A stretch of 64,000 bases of DNA from Rhodospirillales bacterium (GCA_020638365.1 JACKIQ010000001.1:434001-498000), one strand, 5' to 3'; shown: positions 46,243 to 55,571, counted from the first letter of the stretch. The notes: a model not told the origin generated them from the letters alone. Numbers and translations are program-made.

Positions 46243-46275
46243 AAAGGCCGTCTACACGGCCTTTATTCGTTTTTT
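46243..46275. terminator. Bidirectional intrinsic terminator
   Basis: AAAGGCCGT (46243-46251) and ACGGCCTTT (46256-46264) make a perfect 9-bp stem with loop CTAC. A T-rich tract follows on the + strand (ATTCGTTTTTTC) and an A-rich run precedes it, giving a T-tract on the minus strand. It serves both the + strand orphan ending at 46172 and the leftward gene ending at 46293. Confidence 0.85.
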
Positions 46276-46292
46276 CTTTTACAACTGACTTG

Positions 46293-46970
46293 CTAAAAAT
46301 CGGGGTTGAAGGCGACAGCGGCGATTTCCGTGCTGTCCGCTCCTCCTCCTCCGCCGCCTCTTCCTGACGAATCGTCGCCTCCTCTGCCGCCGGATTCACC
46401 CGTCTTGCCCGTGGTGTTTCTAGCCAGCTGTATGGGGCTTGCCTCCCCCTGCTTTACACCAGCCGTTACATTTGAGGCGAAATAATGCTCCCTGATACTG
46501 TCGAACAAGCCGCGCATCAGATCAGTTCGCGCAAAAGCGTTGTCCGGGTTCTCCATTTCCCCGAGCGGAACGCCGTTAAAAAAAACATCAAATCCGTTCC
46601 GGCTTTTTTCCGTTGGGTGGTCCTGCGCTCGGACAACACCGAAAATAGGCAAGTTGTGCGGCGCACGCGCATAGGATGTGGCCAGATCATAAAAAGCCCG
46701 GGTTGTTTGAGGGTCGGAGTAGGATACGATTACAATCCTGTTGTCTCGCGATCCAACAATCGCCGCATTCTGGGATAAAGCCCATCCATCATTTCTCTGC
46801 GTAAAATCCAGATAGCGGATGGTACGCTGTTGCTGCTGTTCGGTGACGGTCGTGTTCGCCCCCGGTGTGGTTACATTTTCCTGCGAAGTGGCCGCGCCCG
46901 GATGAAGCGCGACGATGCCCGCCAAGGCCAAGGCCGCCAGTGTACTCCCCTTATGTGATTTATCGGACAT
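46293..46970 (-). CDS. Hypothetical exported protein, 225 aa
   Basis: An N-terminal signal (STLAALALAGIVALHPGAATS) precedes a mixed globular part with RTIRYLDFTQRNDGWALSQN and RNGFDVFFNGVPLGEME, and then a Gly-rich C-terminal tail (GRGGDDSSGRGGGGGG) ending FNPDF. The signal resembles that of the bufferin-like precursors, but the protein has no Cys and is much larger, so it is not such a precursor. It should be periplasmic or secreted. No family was recognised. Confidence 0.62.
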   Translation of the reverse strand: MSDKSHKGSTLAALALAGIVALHPGAATSQENVTTPGANTTVTEQQQQRTIRYLDFTQRNDGWALSQNAAIVGSRDNRIVIVSYSDPQTTRAFYDLATSYARAPHNLPIFGVVRAQDHPTEKSRNGFDVFFNGVPLGEMENPDNAFARTDLMRGLFDSIREHYFASNVTAGVKQGEASPIQLARNTTGKTGESGGRGGDDSSGRGGGGGGADSTEIAAVAFNPDF

Positions 46971-47186
46971 TTTCTGTTCCTTTATCTTGTTGTCCCTGCT
47001 TAAAAAAATCTAAAAAATACAGATTTTTTTTGTAGTTATTTTATATCGGATCGAATCCAATAATGCAAATAATTGTACGTTACCGGCTGGAGACACAGAG
47101 CCAGACTATTTTATCAAAAAAAACGAATATGGCACGTAAAACACATAAAAATACGTGTTTGCGGCGTACGCTGATTCCGGCGCGGG

Positions 47187-47825
47187 TCAGCCGTCCTTGC
47201 CGTAAAGACAGTTCGTGCTCATTTGCGCTACGAACTCCACGGCATCATCGTAGGATTGCTCGTGCTTTACAAAAACCTGCTCGGCAAGATAGAGCGCAGG
47301 GTCCTTCATCTTTTCAAGGAACGTCCCAGCGAGATCCAGCTTCCTTTTTTCCAGGCTTTTTACGGTCGCGTCACGTGATCTTTTCTTTACTGCCGCGTCC
47401 AGCGCCGTAAGCGTCAGGTCGTTGACCGCACTGCAGGCCTTGTAGATCGCCGTATATTTCTCCTCTTTCCTGACGCTGGAATCGGCCTTGGCCTGCTGGC
47501 CGCAGTTCTGGTAATCCTTCACCGTTTTCAAGTTATAGTCGGTCAGTCCCGATCTGCCGATTTCCTCGTAGGCATTCTGAACCAAAGGCTTCATGATCTG
47601 CATGTTTGCCAGTTCGTCGGGGTCCTTTCCTTTTTTATACATGTTGGCGATGGCAACCCGGAACAGGGCCTTTTTCGTGCATCCCTGTTTTGTCTCGGGG
47701 AAGACGGATTTTTCTATATCAATTGGCTCAAGCCCCTCCACGCCCTGCGCGTGTGACGGGGGAGCAACCATTAAAGCCAGTGCCAGAACAGTTGTCAGGA
47801 AAGTCAGTGCAATCAAAATCCGCAT
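47187..47825 (-). CDS. Hypothetical exported protein, 212 aa
   Basis: ATG 47825 starts a Sec signal (RILIALTFLTTVLALALMVAPP, cleavage near SHA-Q). GTG 47834 is an alternative start only three codons earlier. The mature part is helical and Lys/Asp-rich, with four or five Cys (KQGCTKKALFRVAIANMY, DYQNCGQQAKAD, YKACSAVND, MSTNCLYG) spaced for disulfides. It should be periplasmic. I do not recognise the family. It precedes the cysQ operon but is not linked to it by spacing. Confidence 0.62.
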   Translation of the reverse strand: MRILIALTFLTTVLALALMVAPPSHAQGVEGLEPIDIEKSVFPETKQGCTKKALFRVAIANMYKKGKDPDELANMQIMKPLVQNAYEEIGRSGLTDYNLKTVKDYQNCGQQAKADSSVRKEEKYTAIYKACSAVNDLTLTALDAAVKKRSRDATVKSLEKRKLDLAGTFLEKMKDPALYLAEQVFVKHEQSYDDAVEFVAQMSTNCLYGKDG

Positions 47826-48001
47826 GGCGATCACTTATCCTCGTAAACTTGCGCGGCCAAGCGCACATATAGTCCAAAGTCTCCGCGCTCTGGACATCTA
47901 CAGAGATACGGCGGAGAACCATTCATAACTATAGCAGGGGAAAAGGGGGGGAAACAAAAAAAATATGGCCCTGCCCTTTTTAAGCCCGATTTCCGGCTTT
48001 C

Positions 48002-48826
48002 TTACTCAAAAAAAGAGCGCGGAGCGGCCACAAATTCAGGATTGAGAAATTTCGGGTCTCGACCGCCGTATGTGAGGGGGTTGCCCTCCAGATCCTTAAT
48101 GATTCCTCCCGCCGAGCGCAGAATCGCATCGCCAGCGGCAGTATCCCATTCGCAGGTTGGTCCAAAACGCGGGTATAAATCGGCCTTTCCGGAGGCGATT
48201 ATGCAGATTTTCAGAGAACTGCCGCGTTTGACCAGTTTTTCTATCTTGTATTCGCCCAGATACCGATCCAGACGCTGCGCACTGCCGTGGCTCCTGCTGG
48301 AGACTACAGTCAGGCCCTCCTTTGGCGGCCGGCGGACACGAATGTCCTTTTCGTTTCCTGTTTCCTCCAGCCAACGTACGGCTCTGGATTCTCCGTTCTC
48401 TTCCGTGAAGCCGGCGTAAAGTTCGCCAACAGCCGGGCCGTACACAACGCCCAGAACAGGATTGCCTTTGTATATCAGGGCAATGTTAACCGTGTAATCG
48501 CCGCGCCCGGAGATAAATTCCTTCGTGCCGTCCAGCGGATCGACCAGCCAGAAATAATCCTGGTCCGTCAGATCAGGCCTATGGCCAGCGGCGTTTGATT
48601 CCTCACCGACCATCGGGATACCGGGCAGTATTTCTTCAAGTTTCTGCTGGATCAGCTTTTCGGCTTCCTGATCGGCGAGCGTGACGGGCGAACCGTCCGC
48701 CTTGGCATCGGCGCCTTCAAAGCCGGTTTCATCGAAATATTCGAGGGTGAGTTCCCCCGCTTCGAGCGCTATACGGCGTACCGTGTTGCAGAGCGCCGCG
48801 CGATGGAGCAGAAGCTTAGACGACAT
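48002..48826 (-). CDS. cysQ: 3'(2'),5'-bisphosphate nucleotidase CysQ
   Basis: This enzyme of about 274 residues clears 3'-phosphoadenosine 5'-phosphate (PAP) left by PAPS use. Inositol-phosphatase-superfamily motifs: EES (VGEESNAAG near residue 75), WLVDPLDGTKEFISG near 95-109 (metal site DPLDGT) and WDTAAGDAILRSAGG near 220. I place the start at ATG 48826, which overlaps the cysNC stop by 11 bases. The upstream extension is out of context. It closes the cysD-exonuclease-cysNC-cysQ operon. Confidence 0.94.
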   Translation of the reverse strand: MSSKLLLHRAALCNTVRRIALEAGELTLEYFDETGFEGADAKADGSPVTLADQEAEKLIQQKLEEILPGIPMVGEESNAAGHRPDLTDQDYFWLVDPLDGTKEFISGRGDYTVNIALIYKGNPVLGVVYGPAVGELYAGFTEENGESRAVRWLEETGNEKDIRVRRPPKEGLTVVSSRSHGSAQRLDRYLGEYKIEKLVKRGSSLKICIIASGKADLYPRFGPTCEWDTAAGDAILRSAGGIIKDLEGNPLTYGGRDPKFLNPEFVAAPRSFFE

Positions 48827-50792
48827 AGTCGAGAACCTGATCCTTGTCCTGTTCCTCATCGGCCAAATCACCCAAGGCGATCTGTCGTTCGATATAGGCG
48901 ACGATCTGCTCGACGCAGGTTTCAACGTCCTGATGGGCGGTGTCGACAATCATTTCCGGATTCTCCGGTTTTTCATAGGGCGAATCGATCCCCGTGAAAT
49001 CCTTGATCTCCCCTGCCCGCGCCTTTTTATAAAGACCTTTCGGGTCTCGCTTTTCGCAGATTTCCAGTTCAGCCGCCAGATAAAGCTCGTTGTACTTTTC
49101 GCCGGCCGCCCGGCGCGCGCGTCTGCGGTCGGCCCGGTAAGGCGAAATAAAGGCAGAGAGGACTATAAGCCCCGCATCAGCCATCAGCGCCGCGACGTGA
49201 CCGATCCTGCGGATATTCTCCGAGCGGTCCTTCGGCGAGAAGCCGAGATCGCGGTTCAGACCGTGGCGGATGTTGTCGCCGTCCAGAACATAAGTGGCGT
49301 ACCCTTTTTCGAACAGCGCTTTTTCCACGGCCATGGCGAGGGTCGATTTTCCGGAACCCGAGAGCCCGGTAAACCAGAAGACGCCTCCACGATGGCCCGC
49401 GCGTCTTGCGCGTACATCATGGTTCAGGAGATGTTCAACCTTATAAATGTTTTCCGACTTGGGCTGCTTCCGGCGTCGCTGATCGGCGTAGCCTTCCATG
49501 CTGATAACGCCGCCACCGGAGATATCGTAACCGTCATACATGACGATCCGGCCCAGACGCTCATTATCCGTATAGGGGTCGATGGGCAGAAGATCCCGCG
49601 CGCGCAGGGTTATTTCAGCCACGGTGTTGCGCTTGACCTCCTTCCTGTCGGGCTTGTCGGCGAGGTCCTGCGTGTCGATGACCTTGTCAATGGACTGGAC
49701 GGTGACCATCGCTTCGTGCGAGCCGTAGCGGATCTTGTAGGAGTTTCCGACTTTCAAAGGCTTTTGCGAAAGCCAGAATATGCTCGCGCGGAAAACGTTG
49801 GAGAGCATCGGGGGATTCTTGGTGTGAGAACCGATATGGCCGCGTTCGACGAACAGGCGCTGGTCGAGCGTGATGCCGATGGCTTCGCCGGGGCGGGCTT
49901 CAACCTTGTCCTCGTCTTCGGGCCAGACCTCTATTGAGGTGACTGTCGCCTCCTCGTTGCCGGGGGAGAACATCAGGCGGTCGCCCTTTCTCAGGATACC
50001 GCTTTCGATCCGGCCGACGATAATGCGCTTTCCCTGAAAGCGGTAGACGTCCTGAACCGGGAAACGGAGCGGGCGGGAGACGGGCAACGCCGCGTTTTCA
50101 AAACTGTCAAGAACCTCAATCAGGGTCTTGCCATTGTACCACCCCATATTCTTGCCGCGGGCGGAAATCATATCGCCGTTACGGGCGGAAATCGGTATGA
50201 TGAAGCGCGGGCTGATCCCTATCGTCGCGAGGTAGTCTTTTACGTCCCTGGCAACCTTGTCGTAGGCTTCGGGGTCGTTCTTCACCAAATCCATCTTGTT
50301 GATTACGACGGCGATCTGCTGCAACCCCAGAAGATGCAGGAGGTACGCATGGCGGCGGGTCTGCTCCTGCACGCCCTCCTCTCCGTCCACGACGAGGATC
50401 GCGGCATCGGCGGCAGCGGCGCCGGAGATCATGTTCTTGAGGAACTCGCGGTGGCCGGGCGCGTCGATAATGACGTAATCGCGGTTGTCGGTGGAGAACC
50501 AGATCTGTGTGGAATCAATGGTTACGGCCTGATCGCGCTCGGCCTGAAACGCGTCGAGGACGAAGGACCATTCCACAACGTCGGTGCCGCGGCGTTTGCA
50601 TATCGCCTGAATTTCCTCGACCTTGCCTTCGGGCAGGGAGTCGGTGTCGTAGAGCAGCCGCCCGATCAGGGTCGATTTGCCGTGATCGACGTGGCCGACG
50701 ATGACGACACGGAGCTGCTGCTTGCCCGTGCTCTGTTTGCGTTTTGCTTTTTCCTGTTTCACAATCTTGATTGCCGGTTCCGCACTCATCAT
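48816..50792 (-). CDS. cysNC: Bifunctional sulfate adenylyltransferase subunit 1/APS kinase
   Basis: This 658-residue fusion has an N-terminal GTPase (CysN) that drives ATP sulfurylase: VGHVDHGKST near residue 32, DAPGHREFLKNM near 110 and NKMDLV near 165, with a beta-barrel region to about 450. The C-terminal APS kinase (CysC) begins at GLSGSGKSTLAMA near 468 and has DNIRHGLNRDLGFSPKDRSEN, then ITD-like GIDSPYEKPENPE. Alphaproteobacteria often fuse these. Together with CysD it makes APS, and CysC would make PAPS. The start MM at 50792/50789 is ambiguous by one codon. Confidence 0.96.
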   Translation of the reverse strand: MMSAEPAIKIVKQEKAKRKQSTGKQQLRVVIVGHVDHGKSTLIGRLLYDTDSLPEGKVEEIQAICKRRGTDVVEWSFVLDAFQAERDQAVTIDSTQIWFSTDNRDYVIIDAPGHREFLKNMISGAAAADAAILVVDGEEGVQEQTRRHAYLLHLLGLQQIAVVINKMDLVKNDPEAYDKVARDVKDYLATIGISPRFIIPISARNGDMISARGKNMGWYNGKTLIEVLDSFENAALPVSRPLRFPVQDVYRFQGKRIIVGRIESGILRKGDRLMFSPGNEEATVTSIEVWPEDEDKVEARPGEAIGITLDQRLFVERGHIGSHTKNPPMLSNVFRASIFWLSQKPLKVGNSYKIRYGSHEAMVTVQSIDKVIDTQDLADKPDRKEVKRNTVAEITLRARDLLPIDPYTDNERLGRIVMYDGYDISGGGVISMEGYADQRRRKQPKSENIYKVEHLLNHDVRARRAGHRGGVFWFTGLSGSGKSTLAMAVEKALFEKGYATYVLDGDNIRHGLNRDLGFSPKDRSENIRRIGHVAALMADAGLIVLSAFISPYRADRRRARRAAGEKYNELYLAAELEICEKRDPKGLYKKARAGEIKDFTGIDSPYEKPENPEMIVDTAHQDVETCVEQIVAYIERQIALGDLADEEQDKDQVLDYVV

Positions 50793-50805
50793 TTTAGTTT
50801 CCGTT

Positions 50806-51375
50806 TTAAGCTCTTTTTAACAAGGTTGAAGCGGCACCGTATACTGTCATCGTCATTTTACAATCTTCTAGAGCGCGGTGCGCGCCGGATGTATCAAGGT
50901 TACCCATCTTTGCTAAATCTGTTAGTTTATAGCTTGGTAAATTTGGCCAAGCCTGCCTAGACATTGTTAAAGCATCAGAAATTGGATTTTTTATTTTTAT
51001 ACCTAAATCACTTGCTGCTTTATTTAGGAAGCTCATATCAAAAGGTGCATTGTAAAAAACCAGTCGAAGCTCTTCTATAAAATTTAAAAACTGTGGAATT
51101 ATACTTTCTATAGCCTCGCCATCAGTTTCTACCATTTCATTTGTAATGCCCGTAATGGAGGTAATTTTGGCAGGAATCTTTTTCTTTGGTTTTACCAAAC
51201 CTGTAAAAAAAACATGATTGTTAGAGTCTCTGTTAACTTTTATGGCAGCTATTTCAATGATTTCGTGTTTATTACTATCAAGCCCTGTAGTTTCAAGGTC
51301 AGCTACAATAAACTGCTCCGGCAAATGCTGTATATTTGGCCTTTTATAAAAAAACGATTTTAAGAAGGTGAACAT
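50806..51375 (-). CDS. DEDDh 3'-5' exonuclease (DnaQ-like)
   Basis: This 189-residue exonuclease has ExoI VADLETTGLD near residue 24, ExoII FYNAPFDMSFLN near 105, and HRALEDCKMT near 165, so all four acidic metal ligands and the His are present. It resembles the epsilon/RNase T superfamily of DNA or RNA trimming exonucleases. It is visibly AT-rich compared with the cys genes and sits between cysD and cysNC, which are normally adjacent. Only three bases separate it from cysD, so it shares the operon. It is probably an inserted gene and need not work in sulfur metabolism. Confidence 0.88.
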   Translation of the reverse strand: MFTFLKSFFYKRPNIQHLPEQFIVADLETTGLDSNKHEIIEIAAIKVNRDSNNHVFFTGLVKPKKKIPAKITSITGITNEMVETDGEAIESIIPQFLNFIEELRLVFYNAPFDMSFLNKAASDLGIKIKNPISDALTMSRQAWPNLPSYKLTDLAKMGNLDTSGAHRALEDCKMTMTVYGAASTLLKRA

Positions 51376-51378
51376 GGC

Positions 51379-52194
51379 TTACATATACCCCGCAGCCCTG
51401 AGTCTCTCAAAGCTGTCTTCGGTTTCCTTGTCCATCGAGCGGCCCGCGCGTTCGGAGGTGTTGGTCGTTTCCAGTTCGTGGATGATTTCCTCGATATTCG
51501 ATGCCGGGCTTTCAACGGGGAAGGTGATGTTTTTCTCGCCGAGCGAGCGGTAACGCATCATCTTGCCGGACTTTTTGTCCTCACGTGCGAAATAGAGGTC
51601 GCAGCAGGGAATATTCTCGCGCTTCGTATAGCGCCATATATCCAGCTCGGTCCAGTGCAGGATCGGGTGAATCCGCAGGTGCGCCCCTTCGGGGAATTCG
51701 GTTTTATACTGGTCCCAGAATTCGGGCGGCTGGTCCTTGAAGTCCCAGGCGCCGTCGATGGTGCGCGGGGAGAATACGCGTTCCTTTGCCCGAAGCCCCT
51801 GCTCGTCCCTTCTTATCCCCGCGATGACGCCCTTGAAATTGTGTTCGCTCAGGAGGGACTTCAAACCCTCCGTTTTGCGCATGGCCGAGCGGGTTGCGGG
51901 GGGAAGGGTCTGGTCCATTTCCTCTTCGGGAGGGCACATATGATTGATGCAGTTCAGGTCCCACTCCTTAATCAGGTTGTCGCGGAAGTCGTACACTTCC
52001 TGCATTTCCATGCCCGTATCCAGCAGGACCAGCGGGAACGGCACGCGGCCCAGAAACGCCTTGCGCACCAGCCAGAGCAGCGCGGTGGAATCCTTGCCGA
52101 TCGACCAGAGCATGCACATCGGATCGACGCGGTTATAGGCTTCGCGGATGATATAAACGCTCTTGGCTTCGAGTTCGTCGAGATATTTGTACAA
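51379..52194 (-). CDS. cysD: Sulfate adenylyltransferase subunit 2 CysD
   Basis: This 271-residue ATP sulfurylase subunit has PP-loop WSIGKDSTALLWL near residue 28, then GMEMQEVYDFRDN near 62, and FSPRTIDGAWDFKDQPPEFW near 135. It ends GYM as typical for CysD. With CysN it activates sulfate to APS. The gene leads the cysD-exonuclease-cysNC-cysQ unit and starts at ATG 52194, close to the UDP-glucose dehydrogenase gene. Confidence 0.96.
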   Translation of the reverse strand: MYKYLDELEAKSVYIIREAYNRVDPMCMLWSIGKDSTALLWLVRKAFLGRVPFPLVLLDTGMEMQEVYDFRDNLIKEWDLNCINHMCPPEEEMDQTLPPATRSAMRKTEGLKSLLSEHNFKGVIAGIRRDEQGLRAKERVFSPRTIDGAWDFKDQPPEFWDQYKTEFPEGAHLRIHPILHWTELDIWRYTKRENIPCCDLYFAREDKKSGKMMRYRSLGEKNITFPVESPASNIEEIIHELETTNTSERAGRSMDKETEDSFERLRAAGYM

Positions 52195-52249
52195 TTCAAT
52201 ATTCCTTAAAAATCTTTTGCTTTATAGCCGGGAAAAATTCTTCCGGCCT

Positions 52250-53602
52250 TCAAGCTCCAGATGCCTTTTTCAGGGCTGGCCGGGCGTCCCGGGGTACTTC
52301 TTTACGCCCAATCGAGACATAATGGAAGTTTTTTTCGGCCATTTCCGGAATTTTATATATGTTGCGCAGGTCGATGATACAGCGCGTTTTCATGGTTTGG
52401 GCCAACCTGTTCAGGTCGAGGGCGCGAAACTCGTTCCATTCGGTGACAATCACCAGAGCGTCCGCGTCTTTCGCCACTTCATAGGGGTTATTACCCCATT
52501 CCACATCTTCGATCATGGTTTTCGCGTGGCCCATCGCTTCGGGGTCATAGGCGGCGATTCCGGCCCCGGCCTGCTGAAGGATCGGGATAATGGTCAGGGA
52601 GGGCGCATCGCGCATATCATCGGTATTGGGCTTGAACGCCACGCCCAGAATACCGATTTTCTTGCCGCGAACATTTCCATCCAGCGCGTCGATGACCTTA
52701 TCCGCCATACGCGCCTTGCGGTCTTCATTGACGGCGACCACCGTTTCGACAATGCGCTGCGGGGCGCTGAATTTCTGTCCCGCTCTCGCGAGTGCCAGAG
52801 TATCCTTCGGGAAGCACGATCCGCCATATCCGGGACCGGCGTGCAGGAACTTGCCGCCGATCCGCCCGTCAAGCCCGATACCCTTGGCGACCTGCTGGAC
52901 GTCCGCGCCGACCTTTTCGCACAGATCAGCGACTTCATTGATAAAGGTGATCTTGGTCGCCAAGAATGCGTTCGCGGCATACTTAATCACTTCGGCTGTT
53001 TCGCGGCTGGTGAAGAGAATGGGCGTTTCGTTCAGGTTCAGGGGACGGTAAATCTCGCGCATCACATCCTGCGCTTTCTGGGACGTCACACCGACAACCA
53101 CGCGGTCAGGGCGCATGAAATCCTCGATCGCCGCACCTTCTCGCAGGAATTCAGGGTTGGAGGCGACATCGAACTCCGCTTCGGGACGTTCCTCCCGGAT
53201 AATCCGTTCGACCTCTTCGCCCGTGCCAACCGGAACGGTCGATTTGTTCACCACGACAGTGTAACCGTCGATATTCTGAGCGATCTCACGCGCCGCATCG
53301 TAAACATAGGAGAGATCAGCGTCTCGACCATAACGGCGGGAGGGCGTGCCTACGGCGATGAAAACGGCCTGCACGTCCTTAAGGGCGGCCTTGATGTCGG
53401 TCGTAAATTCGATCCGGCCCGATTCGATCTGACGTTCGAGCAGGTCTTCAAGCCCGGGTTCAAAGATCGGAATTTTTCCCTCCTTGAGGGACTCGATTTT
53501 CTTTTCGTCCTTATCGACACAGACTACCGTGTGACCAAACTCCGCAAAACAGGTGCCCGAGACCAGACCGACATAGCCGGTTCCAACCATCGCTATACGC
53601 AT
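52250..53602 (-). CDS. ugd: UDP-glucose 6-dehydrogenase
   Basis: This 450-residue enzyme oxidises UDP-glucose to UDP-glucuronate for surface polysaccharide. It has a Rossmann start RIAMVGTGYVGLVSGTCFAE, then IAVGTPSRRYGRDADLSYVY near 85, STVPVGTGEEVE near 122, SNPEFLREGAAIEDF near 147, the catalytic Cys in GPGYGGSCFPKDTLAL near 258, and the C-terminal KTRCIIDLRN. The neighbour cysD runs the same way, but a 55-base spacer makes co-transcription uncertain. The GDP-mannose analogue is excluded only by the overall UGD pattern, not by test. Confidence 0.93.
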   Translation of the reverse strand: MRIAMVGTGYVGLVSGTCFAEFGHTVVCVDKDEKKIESLKEGKIPIFEPGLEDLLERQIESGRIEFTTDIKAALKDVQAVFIAVGTPSRRYGRDADLSYVYDAAREIAQNIDGYTVVVNKSTVPVGTGEEVERIIREERPEAEFDVASNPEFLREGAAIEDFMRPDRVVVGVTSQKAQDVMREIYRPLNLNETPILFTSRETAEVIKYAANAFLATKITFINEVADLCEKVGADVQQVAKGIGLDGRIGGKFLHAGPGYGGSCFPKDTLALARAGQKFSAPQRIVETVVAVNEDRKARMADKVIDALDGNVRGKKIGILGVAFKPNTDDMRDAPSLTIIPILQQAGAGIAAYDPEAMGHAKTMIEDVEWGNNPYEVAKDADALVIVTEWNEFRALDLNRLAQTMKTRCIIDLRNIYKIPEMAEKNFHYVSIGRKEVPRDARPALKKASGA

Positions 53603-53889
53603 GACGCTTTCGCCTTTCCGCCGCAGCGTTTGCCTTGGCTTTGTTCCGTTACAGGCTGTTTAAATCCACGCGAACCTAGCCCATTTTTCCGACCAAGAAA
53701 ACAAAGAAATGGCCGGATTAAACGGGTTGTTAACCCCGATCGGGTAAAATACTAAGCTGAAGAGACCCAATATTTTATCCAAAAGCGTTGCCAAACGGTC
53801 TGGTCTTTGCCTATGATCCCTGAAATTTAAAATCTTTAAGTTGTTTACAAGAATCGTACCAAAATAAGAATCGCATCAAAGGAGCTGTC

Positions 53890-54711
53890 ATGACCTCGTC
53901 AGACAAGCAGAACACAGAACAGAGCAGCAAAGCTTCCAAGTCAAAAGGCCAGAAACAAGACGTTCCGAAAGCGTCTGCGCTGCCGCTTTTTTATAAAAAC
54001 CCCGAACCTCTGGAAGCCAAGAAACACGCAGGGCTTTCCGTGCGGAAAAATTTTGGGTTCGGTTTTACCTACGAAGTCAATGCCGTGCCGATCAATCTTG
54101 TTGAAATGGTTCAGATCGCACAATTCTACCCTATCGCGTTCAGCCCCGACGGGCATGCGACGCCGGTTGCCATTCTCGGACTTCGCAATAACGAGAACCT
54201 TTTTGTTGATGCGAACGGTAAATGGGAGGAAACAGCCTATTACAAACCTGCCTATATTCGCCGATATCCTTTTATCTTTTCGGAGATGCCCGACCGCGAT
54301 CAACTGACCCTCTGTGTCGATAATGTTGAGGACGTTATTGAAAAAAGCAAGGCGCAGCCCTTCTTCAACGAAGACGATTCGATCAGTGAGTTTTCCAAGT
54401 CGGCGCTGGAGTTCTGCAAAGCCTATCATTTCGCGGCGCAGGAGACAGTGGAGTTCAGCAAAGCACTCGTGGAGAGCGGCGTATTGATCGACCGCGAAGC
54501 CCAGATTCGGCTTCCGGGCGACAAGCTTGTTAATTTTTCGGGTTTTAAGATCGTCAGCGCCGCCAAGCTCGCCGAACTGGACGACAAGATTTTTCTTGAA
54601 TGGCGCAAGAAAGACTGGCTCCGCCACGTTTATGCTCATCTTTTCTCGGGTGTTCAGTGGAACCGCCTTACGGCACTTCTGAACGCGCGCCTTGAGAAGG
54701 AAGCGGCTTAA
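53890..54711 (+). CDS. SapC family protein
   Basis: This 273-residue protein carries the SapC block: PLFYKNPEPLEAKKHAGLSV near residue 32, then YTVNA-like TYEVNAVPINLVEMVQIAQF and YPIAFSPDGHATPVAILGLR near 85, and ADILLYIRR-like AYIRRYPFIFSEM. SapC proteins occur in proteobacteria; one was described near an S-layer secretion locus but the function is not established. It has no signal peptide and follows a good GGAGCTGTC ribosome site. It is separated from ugd by a 290-base gap without recognised features. Confidence 0.85.
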   Translation: MTSSDKQNTEQSSKASKSKGQKQDVPKASALPLFYKNPEPLEAKKHAGLSVRKNFGFGFTYEVNAVPINLVEMVQIAQFYPIAFSPDGHATPVAILGLRNNENLFVDANGKWEETAYYKPAYIRRYPFIFSEMPDRDQLTLCVDNVEDVIEKSKAQPFFNEDDSISEFSKSALEFCKAYHFAAQETVEFSKALVESGVLIDREAQIRLPGDKLVNFSGFKIVSAAKLAELDDKIFLEWRKKDWLRHVYAHLFSGVQWNRLTALLNARLEKEAA

Positions 54712-54861
54712 AAAGTTTTATTCTTTCGAAGCTTTTAGACGTCCCAATTCATTTCCTGATTCAGAATCTGTGGATGGAATAACCGCACGGGTTGATTTGC
54801 TCCATAGCCGCGTGTTACCCAGATTATATATACAATTTCGTCACAGATTGAGGATTGTCTC

Positions 54862-55422
54862 ATGGCTAAAGTTGGAGCGCAGAGAGCTGCTGTTCTTACG
54901 GGTAAATCCAAGTCCACCATCCAGCGTGCAATGAATAGCGGGAAGCTTTCTTATTCCCTAGATCAGAATGACAGGCGTGTGATAGATGTCTCTGAACTCG
55001 AACGTGTTTTCGGCATTCGTCCCGAAAGCCTTCAGGCGGATGCGCCGGCAAAAGCTTCGAGCGATACCCAGCTGGATATTGATAAAGAACGTCTTACCCT
55101 TGAGGTCAAGCTTCTTGAGTTGCGTCTTGAGAATGCGCAGGAACAGATCGAGGATCTGAAAGGCCAACGGGACAAATGGGAGAATCAGGCCAGTCAGGTT
55201 CTGCTGACCACGCAGCATACGCACCAGCAACTTGAAGACCTCCGTACGGATTTGCGTGAAATGGAGGAAAAAATCAGCAGTCGCCGCTCCGCATCCGCTG
55301 CAGGAACAGATAAGGGCGCACAAAAACCCGTGAAAAAGCTCAGCGCGGAAAACCAGAACAGCTCCGCTGGCGAAGAGGCCGGCTCCCGTTTCTTTTTCTG
55401 GAAAAAGGCCAAGCGCGCCTGA
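54862..55422 (+). CDS. HTH/coiled-coil protein, 186 aa
   Basis: The N-terminal 60 residues form a helix-turn-helix (AVLTGKSKSTIQRAMNSGKL and IDVSELERVFGI), followed by a long coiled coil at about 70-135 (LTLEVKLLELRLENAQEQIE). A Lys/Ser-rich tail ends RFFFWKKAKRA. This layout resembles plasmid-borne KfrA-like or entry-exclusion proteins annotated in rhizobia, so it may bind DNA and self-assemble. It lies alone between sapC-like and the Cys-repeat gene. No partition or replication partner is nearby. Confidence 0.6.
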   Translation: MAKVGAQRAAVLTGKSKSTIQRAMNSGKLSYSLDQNDRRVIDVSELERVFGIRPESLQADAPAKASSDTQLDIDKERLTLEVKLLELRLENAQEQIEDLKGQRDKWENQASQVLLTTQHTHQQLEDLRTDLREMEEKISSRRSASAAGTDKGAQKPVKKLSAENQNSSAGEEAGSRFFFWKKAKRA

Positions 55423-55507
55423 TCTGCCTGTTTTTTCACATTCTTTTTTCAGCCTTCTCCTTTACAAGGGTTCTTTTTCGTGTCTTTACAGGCCTTTAAA
55501 GTATCGT

Positions 55508-55537
55508 TTGGCCCTGCGGCGTACACGGTGCTATAAT
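55508..55537 (+). promoter_or_regulatory. Sigma-70-like promoter of the Cys-repeat gene
   Basis: TTGGCC (55508-55513) and consensus TATAAT (55532-55537) are 18 bases apart, 35 bases before ATG 55572. A GAGGAG ribosome site lies between. Confidence 0.5.
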
Positions 55538-55571
55538 TGCGCTTGAGGAGAGTTTTGGGAGCCTTATAGGT

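Noticed and set aside
46293..46970. Third bufferin-like precursor
   Set aside because: It has a similar signal peptide, but the mature protein has no Cys and is far too large.
48681..49937. 418-codon + strand frame
   Set aside because: It is antisense to cysQ and cysNC and shows no domain pattern.
52163..53755. 530-codon + strand frame
   Set aside because: It is antisense to ugd, which has all expected active-site motifs.
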